From Actinomycetota bacterium (lineage in GTDB: Bacteria > Actinomycetota > Humimicrobiia > Humimicrobiales > Humimicrobiaceae): a DNA stretch of 7,079 nucleotides. This document shows, one piece after another, positions 1-5,143 of the stretch. Position numbers and translations under genes: made by a program. Numbering within the stretch: position 1 is the stretch's first letter; each line of letters begins with the position of its first letter. The DNA lies in NCBI GenBank assembly GCA_028718045.1, contig JAQUMQ010000069.1, positions 1-7,079 of the forward strand, written 5' to 3'. The notes under the pieces were generated by a model. The model saw only the letters and a list, made by a program, of their open reading frames with translations. It searched no databases and had not been told where the DNA came from.

Positions 1-185
1 TCAAGCCATACAATCCGAAAAACAATATGCAATTTGTGAAAAATATTTTAATTGTTAAATATATATTATAAATATTTCATTGTTTTTACTAATAATTTTT
101 TAAAAAAACTTTAATCGTCAATATATTCAAACAAATTACCTAAGTTTAATGTTTTCAATCAACGATGCGGCTTCCGTTTACCAGT
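1..185. other. Left-edge stretch with no assignable gene
   Basis: This AT-rich stretch lies downstream of the bshA stop codon. On the plus strand two frames are open from the left edge, one to a TAA at 56-58 and one to a TAA at 69-71. Either could be the last codons of a gene entering from the left, but the tails are too short to identify and nothing favours one over the other. I see no convincing GC-rich hairpin followed by a T-run that would terminate the leftward bsh operon. Only A/T palindromes such as the one near 97-107 are present, and these are expected by chance at this base composition. Confidence 0.4.
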
Positions 186-1310
186 TTAATTATCTCTCAT
201 TATTTTCTTATAATAGTCGATATACTTCGGAATTATTACATTTGAATCAAATTTTAATGCAGTTTCTCTTGCCCCTGCAGACAATTTTTCAAACAAACTT
301 TTATTGCTTAAAATATCGATCGAAGCTTTTGCCATGGAATCGATATCGTCAGGATCAAAAAGATATCCGCAAACGCCGTCCGCTACAACTTCCTTGAGTC
401 CTCCCACATTTGTACCGATAACAGGAACTCCGCAACTCAATGCTTCGAGAGCGGAAACCCCGAAACTTTCGCTTTTGGATGGCAACAAGTATAAATCAGC
501 ACAATTAAGCAGGGGAGCTACATTATCTTTTCTCCCTAAAAAGAATACCTTGCTGCTTAAACCAAGTTGCTTTACCGTCTCTTTTGCAAAAGCGGCTTCG
601 GGACCTTCGCCGACGAGTATCAACTTGCAGTCGATTTCCTTTCTGACCTTATAAAATACTTCTATTATATTTTTTATTTTCTTTACGGGTCTGAAATTGG
701 AAACATGTATGATTGCAGATTCATTTTTCTTAACAAGCCCGATCTTATTTTTGTCACAATTATTCCTTTTATATTTGGAAGTATCAACAAAATTATAAAT
801 AACTTCAATTTCCTTGCTTATATCAAATGTTTCGATGGTTAACTTTTTCAAGTAGTCTGATACGCTAGTAATTCCATTGCTGTTTTCTATGCAAAACTTA
901 GTCAATTTAAAAAAAGAGCTATGGTTTCCGACAATGGTTATATCTGTTCCATGTAATGTAGTTATGAATTTAAAGCTAGAATTCTTACCTAAAATATTCT
1001 GGGTAAGATAAGCAGAAGCAGCATGGGGTATGGCATAATGTACGTGCATTATATCAAGACCTTCATGTTCAAAAATCTCAGCCATTTTAACGCTTAAAGA
1101 AAGACTGTAAGGAGGATATTTAAACAAAGGATATTCCAAAACTTCTACTTCGTGAAAATAAATATTTTCGTAATATTTGTTTATCTTAAAAGGCATTTCA
1201 TAGCTTATAAAATGAACCTGATGCCCTCTTTCTGCCAGTTCTATCCCAAGCTCGCTGGCAATAACACCGCTGCCACCGTATGTTGGATAACAAGTTATGC
1301 CGATTTTCAT
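186..1310 (-). CDS. bshA: BshA, N-acetyl-alpha-D-glucosaminyl L-malate synthase
   Basis: This GT4-family (GT-B fold) glycosyltransferase performs the first step of bacillithiol synthesis in the cytoplasm: it transfers GlcNAc from UDP-GlcNAc to L-malate. The 374-residue length is normal for BshA. The N-terminus carries the family signature MKIGITCYPTYGGSG, with the glycine-rich loop at residues 12-15. HYAIPHA (91-97) and TTLHGTDITIVG (117-128) follow. The C-terminal nucleotide-sugar domain starts near HVSNFRPVKK (202-211). The GT4 E-x7-E motif is E281 and E289, inside SESFGVSALEALSCGVPV. The start at 1310 fits the family N-terminus exactly, although no clear Shine-Dalgarno precedes it. The gene is last in the leftward bsh cluster, 125 bases after bshB, so it may have its own promoter or rely on read-through. 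A generic GT4 enzyme is unlikely given the N-terminal signature and the bshB/bshC neighbours. Confidence 0.95.
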   Translation of the reverse strand: MKIGITCYPTYGGSGVIASELGIELAERGHQVHFISYEMPFKINKYYENIYFHEVEVLEYPLFKYPPYSLSLSVKMAEIFEHEGLDIMHVHYAIPHAASAYLTQNILGKNSSFKFITTLHGTDITIVGNHSSFFKLTKFCIENSNGITSVSDYLKKLTIETFDISKEIEVIYNFVDTSKYKRNNCDKNKIGLVKKNESAIIHVSNFRPVKKIKNIIEVFYKVRKEIDCKLILVGEGPEAAFAKETVKQLGLSSKVFFLGRKDNVAPLLNCADLYLLPSKSESFGVSALEALSCGVPVIGTNVGGLKEVVADGVCGYLFDPDDIDSMAKASIDILSNKSLFEKLSAGARETALKFDSNVIIPKYIDYYKKIMRDN

Positions 1311-1435
1311 GGTTTAAATAATTAAAAAATAGTTTTTAAAAAAATCATACTTTAAAAACCATAGCAATAATTTACTGAAAATTACTGATAAAACCCGTTT
1401 AAATATCATATGGATAACATATCAATATATAGCTA
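1311..1435 (-). other. bshB-bshA intergenic gap with AT-rich inverted repeat
   Basis: The 125-base gap between bshB and bshA is the only sizeable spacer in the leftward cluster. It contains a perfect 9-base inverted repeat, GTTTTTAAA at 1332-1340 and TTTAAAAAC at 1351-1359, with a 10-base loop. It sits about 20-50 bases upstream of the bshA start. On the minus strand the hairpin is followed by a T-rich run (TATTTTTTAATTA). This could be a weak internal terminator, an mRNA-stability hairpin or a regulator site. The stem is almost entirely A/T, so chance is a serious alternative. I see no good sigma-70 promoter for bshA here. Confidence 0.3.
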
Positions 1436-2152
1436 TCAATACCTAACATAATCAAAAAACTTTATTGGATCATTTATTCTTATGCTCGAATTGATAAAAT
1501 ATGGCTCACCGTAAACCGCATTAATCTTAAGTCCAAAATAATTCGATCTGTTATAAAGGATATCTTTAAATGCTTTCGTGCTTATATGAGTTATCACATC
1601 TTTTTTGTTTAAATTGAAAAATTGAGACTTGTAAGCAGTAACAGCTTCCACTTTTTTATCAAAAACTTCGGTAATGTCGGTAATGAAAGAAGGTTTAAAC
1701 TCAAAATGCAACATATAATTCAAAATAATATCAGGTCTATAAGCTTTTAATGCTCTTTCGTATTTTACAAGACCCGAAACAAACACGGAATCCTTAAGCA
1801 ACTTATAAGCATTTTCATGATCCGGATGCCTGTCGATATGAAAAGGTATGAGCATAATCGAAGGTTTATATGTTCTTATTACGTCTATTATTTTATTTCT
1901 GCTCTCGGGATCATTGGTAATATTTCCATCCTGAAGTTTTAAATTTTCCCTGACGTCAAGCTTTAAAATGTCGGAAGCATCTTGAGTTTCCTTTTTTCTG
2001 ATTTCAAGATTTCCGTTACTTGAGAGTTCTCCCTGTGTCAAATCAATTATTCCTGTTTTGTATCCGAGGCTTTTTAATTTTAACAGCAATCCTCCGCATC
2101 CCATTTCAGCATCATCGGGATGGGGTGCAAAAGCTAAAACATTTATTATCAT
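1436..2152 (-). CDS. bshB1: BshB1-type GlcNAc-malate deacetylase (PIG-L/LmbE family)
   Basis: This zinc-dependent deacetylase removes the acetyl group from GlcNAc-malate to give GlcN-malate, the second step of bacillithiol synthesis. The 238-residue length is typical of BshB1. The PIG-L motif PHPDDAEMGCGG spans residues 10-21. By family analogy H11 and D14 are zinc ligands and D13 the general base. TQGE (39-42) and DRHPDHEN (107-114, with H112 as third zinc ligand) complete the active site. The terminal YGEPYF (214-219) matches the GEAF-like end of BshB1 proteins. The start at 2152 is preceded by an AGGTTGG-like Shine-Dalgarno. It begins 16 bases after the bshC stop, so the two are surely co-transcribed. 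A mycothiol-type (MshB) or S-conjugate amidase (Mca/BshB2) role is possible in principle, but adjacency to bshA and bshC favours biosynthesis. Confidence 0.93.
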   Translation of the reverse strand: MIINVLAFAPHPDDAEMGCGGLLLKLKSLGYKTGIIDLTQGELSSNGNLEIRKKETQDASDILKLDVRENLKLQDGNITNDPESRNKIIDVIRTYKPSIMLIPFHIDRHPDHENAYKLLKDSVFVSGLVKYERALKAYRPDIILNYMLHFEFKPSFITDITEVFDKKVEAVTAYKSQFFNLNKKDVITHISTKAFKDILYNRSNYFGLKINAVYGEPYFINSSIRINDPIKFFDYVRY

Positions 2153-2168
2153 ATACCAACCTATTCCG

Positions 2169-3845
2169 CTAGTTTATTTCAATAAACCTGTGCAAAAAAT
2201 TAAAGATTTCAAAGCAAGAACTTATTTCATCTATAAAACCAAATCCATATTTATTTACATATTCAAAAATATTTATTTCCCTTTCCTGAAGTTTATCTTC
2301 GGGAAATATATTATTATAAATTTTTGACAAAGACTCAACAATAATATTATTTTTCCTTTTATGCTGATTGATTATCCGTTTACCTAAAACCATGACTTCC
2401 TTTTTTAAGTTCTGGTTGATTCTGTTAAAAGCATCGTTTATTGTGAGTCCTTGTTTTTTGATTTTTTCTTCGTATTCGCATAAAACATCCGATAATTTGT
2501 TTTCAAGATTACTTAAATATGTCTGATAGTCAAATCCCAGCATATTTTTTAAAATGCTATCCAACAAAACATCTTCGTCATATTCCATATCGTCATATAT
2601 TACATTAATTTTATCCATGGCTTTCTTTGTTTTATTTTCGATTATCGTTACAGAAAATCTTGGATATAATATGGGAAGTTCGCTTCCAAACAATGTATAA
2701 ATATCTTTCAGTTGAGCATAATAACTTATTTCGCCAGGACCGCACACGGTAGCAATATTGGGAAGAATATGATCTTGGAACAAAGGCCTTAATACTACAT
2801 TTAAACTCACATCTGAGATATTCTTATAAATCAGATCCGTAAGCTCGCCTTTTTTAAATGGGTTTTTTCTTGTTTTAAAAGATTTTTCAAAAATAAAGTT
2901 ATCTTTATCGAAACTTTTTATCTTTTCTCGCCCATTTTGAGTATTTAAAAAAAAGTCCAGATTATCCGGCATTGATTTAAGCTGTTTGTTATACCCTTCC
3001 GATCTCAATTCCTCGCCGTTAAAATTTATTACAGCATTTATTTCTTTAAATTTACTTATATCAAAATCGATAATTTCCCTTGATAATTTTTTTATTTCAG
3101 GTATTTGCGGATCAATAATAACCAAACCATGTTCTTTAAACAATTTTTCAAGAATCAAAGAATAGTAGTCGGAAATGCTTATGCCAAATCTTTTCGTATG
3201 TGCTTTTGCATAATCTGTCACCGATGTCAGAAATTCCACAATTCCTTTTTTAAATCCGCTTTCAAAAAGGCTGTCGATAAGCTTCCTGCTTATATTTTCG
3301 TATTCCTCCAACGGAAGGAATATTTTTGAGTAAGAAAATCCGTTAAAGCATTCAGGTACATCCAGCGATATTTTATCCATCTGGCTGCCCGGTATTTTGA
3401 TACTTTTTATCTCAGGCAGGTCGTTATCATCCGAAGCATTCCAGAATAAAGGGACGACATTTACATTGAAATGATCTTTTAAATACTCAGCTATATTTAA
3501 TACCGTTAAAATTTTATAAATTGTAAAAACAGCACCGCTCAATATTGAAGGTTGTTGTCCTGCAATTACGACAAAAGTATTTTTGTCTTTAAGCATTCTT
3601 GCATTTTCAATAGTTTTTGAGCTGCATCCGACTGATTCGTTATATCTTAGCAAAGCATCTGAAATTACGGATCTGAATTTATCGTTATAAAAAGCTTTTA
3701 TATGATTAATTCTTTCTGCATATGATTTTTCCAACCGGTAGTCATAAGCATAAAAAGTTTTCAATGTTTCAAAATTGAATATGTAATCATAGTAAAGCTT
3801 ATTGTAGTAAAATTTTTTACTTTTAGTACTATTTATGTTTAGCAT
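2169..3845 (-). CDS. bshC: BshC, bacillithiol biosynthesis cysteine-adding enzyme
   Basis: BshC is the putative cysteine ligase that joins L-cysteine to GlcN-malate to finish bacillithiol. From the start chosen here it has 558 residues, close to the usual length of about 540. The Rossmann-like core shows GQQPSILSGAVFTIYK from residue 96, FWNASDDND (134-142), RPLFQD (353-358) and CGPGEISYYAQLKD (368-381), all BshC landmarks. Residues around 446-504 are charged and helical, matching the C-terminal coiled coil that mediates dimerisation in the Bacillus protein. An in-frame ATG at 3923 would add 26 residues and overlap the upstream gene by 61 bases. I prefer 3845 because MLNINSTKSKKFYYNKLYYDY aligns better with BshC N-termini and leaves a 17-base gap after the exporter stop. 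Neither start has a strong Shine-Dalgarno. No frameshift or loss of key motifs is seen. Confidence 0.92.
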   Translation of the reverse strand: MLNINSTKSKKFYYNKLYYDYIFNFETLKTFYAYDYRLEKSYAERINHIKAFYNDKFRSVISDALLRYNESVGCSSKTIENARMLKDKNTFVVIAGQQPSILSGAVFTIYKILTVLNIAEYLKDHFNVNVVPLFWNASDDNDLPEIKSIKIPGSQMDKISLDVPECFNGFSYSKIFLPLEEYENISRKLIDSLFESGFKKGIVEFLTSVTDYAKAHTKRFGISISDYYSLILEKLFKEHGLVIIDPQIPEIKKLSREIIDFDISKFKEINAVINFNGEELRSEGYNKQLKSMPDNLDFFLNTQNGREKIKSFDKDNFIFEKSFKTRKNPFKKGELTDLIYKNISDVSLNVVLRPLFQDHILPNIATVCGPGEISYYAQLKDIYTLFGSELPILYPRFSVTIIENKTKKAMDKINVIYDDMEYDEDVLLDSILKNMLGFDYQTYLSNLENKLSDVLCEYEEKIKKQGLTINDAFNRINQNLKKEVMVLGKRIINQHKRKNNIIVESLSKIYNNIFPEDKLQEREINIFEYVNKYGFGFIDEISSCFEIFNFLHRFIEIN

Positions 3846-3862
3846 TTTCGATAACCCGGTAA

Positions 3863-4519
3863 TTATCTTTTTATAAAATCCATTATAAATTTGATTCCCA
3901 GATACAGCAAAAATATTCCGCATGAAATCATTATCGCTTTATAAATCTTTTTGCTTATGAATTTCCTTCCTTTGCTTACCAAAAAACCTATGAATAAGTA
4001 CCATATAAAATCAGAAAAAATATGTCCTATGTAAAATGAACTTACTCCTGTTATGCCATATTTCATACTCTTTATTAAAAATGCAGAACCAACCGTAACC
4101 CACCATACGTACCAATACGGATTGATTATGCTTACAAACATACCTTGAAAAACAGAGTGGCTTTTATTGTCTTTATCTAACTTAACATTCATATCTTTTT
4201 TATTTAAATCAACTTTTGTCTTATTTTTAAAAGTCGAATATAGCAATTCGAATGATAAAAAAAGAAGAACCGTCCCTCCTGCCACTCCTATGATTTTAAT
4301 TATCATATTATTGTTTAAGTATTTAATTATTCCCGCTAAAAACAACATTAAAACCATCAATTCCATTATGGCATGGCCGCTTACGATAAAAAAAGAAGCC
4401 CAGAAACCTTTTTGCGCGGTTCTGGAGATAACTAAAGTAAACATCGGACCGGGAGTAACCGCTCCCGAAAATCCGACTATCAACGCACCTATAAATATTT
4501 GAAATATATTAAAAAGCAT
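3863..4519 (-). CDS. LysE/RhtB-family amino-acid exporter-like membrane protein
   Basis: This 218-residue hydrophobic protein belongs to the LysE/RhtB superfamily of inner-membrane amino-acid exporters. It begins with a membrane helix containing the family signature GFSGAVTPGP (16-25). About six helices can be seen, roughly 5-27, 40-62, 72-96, 128-149, 157-180 and 192-215. A charged loop lies at about 98-120. GHAIMELMVL (48-57), NPYWYVWW (133-140) and GHIFSDFIWY (165-174) match conserved family positions. It is the first gene of the leftward cluster and ends just before the preferred bshC start, so it is co-transcribed with the bacillithiol genes. The substrate cannot be read from sequence. 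Cysteine or a related thiol is a reasonable guess from context because the superfamily includes cysteine exporters, but lysine, threonine or another amino acid is equally allowed. No Shine-Dalgarno precedes the ATG. Confidence 0.85.
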   Translation of the reverse strand: MLFNIFQIFIGALIVGFSGAVTPGPMFTLVISRTAQKGFWASFFIVSGHAIMELMVLMLFLAGIIKYLNNNMIIKIIGVAGGTVLLFLSFELLYSTFKNKTKVDLNKKDMNVKLDKDNKSHSVFQGMFVSIINPYWYVWWVTVGSAFLIKSMKYGITGVSSFYIGHIFSDFIWYLFIGFLVSKGRKFISKKIYKAIMISCGIFLLYLGIKFIMDFIKR

Positions 4520-4520
4520 C

Positions 4521-4547
4521 TATGTATAAAGATATATGCATAAAGAT
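4521..4547. repeat. Two 13-base direct repeats next to the exporter start codon
   Basis: TATGTATAAAGAT (4521-4533) and TATGCATAAAGAT (4535-4547) differ at one base and repeat with a 14-base period. They lie immediately upstream of the LysE-family start codon, in the 5' leader of the leftward operon. They could be a tandem regulator site or a small slippage duplication. The low complexity of the region weakens any functional claim. Confidence 0.45.
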
Positions 4548-4617
4548 TTCTAGCTTATATAAAAGTTTGCATAAAAAATTTTTATTTTTTTAAATTCATC
4601 ATTTTATAATACTACGG

Positions 4618-4623
4618 ATTATA
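4618..4623 (-). promoter_or_regulatory. Possible -10 box for the leftward exporter-bsh operon
   Basis: Read on the minus strand, these bases are a perfect TATAAT, about 100 bases upstream of the exporter start codon. The matching -35 position (TTATTT at 17 bases spacing) is poor, so the call rests on the -10 box alone. In DNA this rich in A and T such a hexamer arises easily. No better leftward promoter is visible between the operon and the divergent leader. Confidence 0.25.
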
Positions 4624-4647
4624 TATGCTTATTACAAATAAAATAAC

Positions 4648-4732
4648 CCAAAAAAAACCAAAAATAAAAAACCAAAAATAAAAAATATTGAATAAAATTG
4701 AATAAAAACTAATAAACAAAAATTAATAAACA
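4648..4732. repeat. A-rich short tandem repeats upstream of the leader promoter
   Basis: Three different short tandem duplications sit back to back. CCAAAAATAAAAAA occurs twice perfectly (4658-4671 and 4672-4685). ATTGAATAAA occurs twice perfectly (4687-4696 and 4697-4706). AACTAATAAACA / AATTAATAAACA repeats with one mismatch (4707-4718 and 4721-4732). Periods are 10-14 bases, close to a helical turn, and runs of A recur on the same strand. The tract ends three bases before the -35 box at 4735. It may act as an UP-element-like or curved-DNA activator, or be neutral slippage DNA. The rest of 4520-4734 holds no gene that I can support. Confidence 0.6.
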
Positions 4733-4734
4733 TA

Positions 4735-4763
4735 TTGACATATAAATTGCAAGTTGATATATT
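4735..4763 (+). promoter_or_regulatory. Near-consensus sigma-70 promoter of the ilvE leader
   Basis: TTGACA (4735-4740) is a perfect -35 box. It is followed by an exactly 17-base spacer and TATATT (4758-4763), one mismatch from the consensus -10. The predicted transcription start is at about 4769-4771. This is the best promoter in the window, and it is preceded by an A-rich repeat tract resembling an UP element. It would transcribe the structured leader at 4770-4938 and, on read-through, ilvE. Confidence 0.72.
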
Positions 4764-4792
4764 TATTATTGTCTTAGAGCAGGAGGCAACCT

Positions 4793-4813
4793 TTGAAAAT
4801 TGCTAAAATATGA
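4793..4813 (+). CDS. Possible leader peptide 1 (MKIAKI)
   Basis: A TTG start is preceded at 6 bases by a perfect AGGAGG (4781-4786), the strongest Shine-Dalgarno in the window. The frame gives six residues, MKIAKI, ending in TGA at 4811-4813. Two of six codons are isoleucine (ATT, ATA). The stop overlaps the ATG of the second mini-ORF as ATGA, the usual sign of translational coupling. The ORF is very short and Ile and Lys codons are common in AT-rich DNA, so translation is inferred only from the ribosome binding site and its position in the leader. Confidence 0.38.
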   Translation: MKIAKI

Positions 4814-4836
4814 AAACGAAAGTAATCATAGAGTAA
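4810..4836 (+). CDS. Possible leader peptide 2 (MKTKVIIE)
   Basis: An ATG overlapping the stop of mini-ORF 1 opens eight codons, MKTKVIIE, ending in TAA at 4834-4836. Three consecutive branched-chain codons, GTA ATC ATA (Val-Ile-Ile), lie at 4822-4830. This is the composition expected of a control peptide that senses Val/Ile supply ahead of a branched-chain aminotransferase gene. It has no Shine-Dalgarno of its own at the right spacing, so it would depend on coupling to mini-ORF 1. Chance occurrence in AT-rich sequence is a real alternative. Confidence 0.35.
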   Translation: MKTKVIIE

Positions 4837-4875
4837 GTTAATTTTTAAAAAGTCCCTGAGAAAAGTTCTAAGAGG

Positions 4876-4938
4876 AACTCCGAGATGTTAAATAGCCTAA
4901 GGCGAAAGCTATGGTGAAAGATAACTCGGAGTTTTTTT
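4876..4938 (+). terminator. Intrinsic terminator of the ilvE leader
   Basis: AACTCCGAG (4876-4884) and CTCGGAGTT (4925-4933) form a perfect 9-bp stem with a GC-rich core, and a run of seven T (4932-4938) starts within its last pairs. The 40-base loop is unusually large and has its own short stem, ATAGC (4892-4896) with GCTAT (4908-4912). It also holds two copies of GGYGAAAG (4901-4908 and 4913-4920). The stem and T-run are the hallmarks of Rho-independent termination on the plus strand. Confidence 0.75.
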
Positions 4939-5143
4939 ATTGTATTATTATCGTCATATTTATATTGATTGATTACCATAGTAATATTTCTTATGTTTGC
5001 TTTATGATTGCATTATCATTTTAAAAGAGTAAAATTTATTGATTGATTTAACTAAAAATACATATACGTTGCATGAATTGGATTTCTATCGACATAAATT
5101 TTAATAAAATAAATTTTAATATATATAATCCAAGGAAGTAAAA
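4939..5143 (+). promoter_or_regulatory. ilvE proximal upstream region: possible -10 box, repeats and RBS
   Basis: This roughly 200-base stretch separates the leader terminator from ilvE and has no gene. It contains a perfect TATAAT at 5124-5129 without a good -35, so a second promoter close to ilvE is possible but weak. A 13-base perfect direct repeat, ATAAATTTTAATA, occurs at 5094-5106 and 5109-5121, just upstream of that box. A 12-base repeat, TATTGATTGATT, occurs at 4963-4974 and 5037-5048. The ilvE Shine-Dalgarno AAGGAAG is at 5132-5138, five bases before the ATG. Confidence 0.4.

Larger units (their letters stand above)
4770..4938 (+). ncRNA. Structured 5' leader of ilvE: candidate attenuator or riboswitch-like RNA
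   Basis: This predicted transcript of about 170 nt runs from the promoter start to an intrinsic terminator. Segment 1 (4772-4780, TCTTAGAGC) can pair with segment 2 (4865-4873, GTTCTAAGA) in a 9-bp helix with one G-U pair, closing a domain of about 85 nt. Segment 3 (4876-4884) pairs with segment 4 (4925-4933) as the terminator stem. Alternatively 4864-4869 pairs with 4874-4879 around an AAGA loop. This 6-bp hairpin cannot coexist with 1:2 and breaks the U-proximal part of 3:4. Inside the closed domain are an AGGAGG Shine-Dalgarno and two mini-ORFs. I find no T-box, S-box, TPP, glycine, lysine, c-di-GMP or ykkC/ppGpp core motif. It could instead be a free-standing small RNA, because ilvE starts about 200 bases beyond the terminator. 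Confidence 0.55.

Noticed and set aside
41..77. AAATATTT palindromes at 41-48 and 70-77 as a binding site
   Set aside because: Pure A/T palindromes are expected often in this base composition, and nothing ties them to a gene.
97..107. TTTTTTAAAAA as a terminator for the bsh operon
   Set aside because: A/T-only, no GC stem, and about 80 bases beyond the bshA stop; not a convincing intrinsic terminator.
149..842. Plus-strand open frames opposite bshA (149-397, 304-654, 567-842)
   Set aside because: They lie antisense to a clear bshA frame, have no Shine-Dalgarno or recognisable motif, and look like products of the complementary reading frame.
2058..2327. Plus-strand open frame across the bshB start and the end of bshC
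   Set aside because: Fully antisense to two well-supported genes, low-complexity composition, no family resemblance.
3105..3329. Plus-strand open frame opposite bshC
   Set aside because: Shadow of the bshC coding frame with no motif or ribosome binding site.
4167..4502. Plus-strand open frame opposite the LysE-family gene
   Set aside because: Antisense to a protein with clear LysE signatures; the hydrophobic pattern is a by-product of the opposite strand.
4771..4940. Known RNA families for the leader: T-box, SAM-I, TPP, ykkC (guanidine/ppGpp/PRPP), 6S RNA, SRP RNA, RNase P RNA
   Set aside because: CTGAGA at 4856-4861 recalls TPP and GGCAACC (4785-4791) recalls the S-box, but the other required core motifs of each family are absent, and the 5' and 3' ends do not pair as in 6S RNA. 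Covariance-model search would be decisive.
4963..5048. TATTGATTGATT direct repeat (4963-4974 and 5037-5048) as an operator pair
   Set aside because: Low-complexity AT-rich 12-mer with a 74-base separation; chance or composition explains it well enough.
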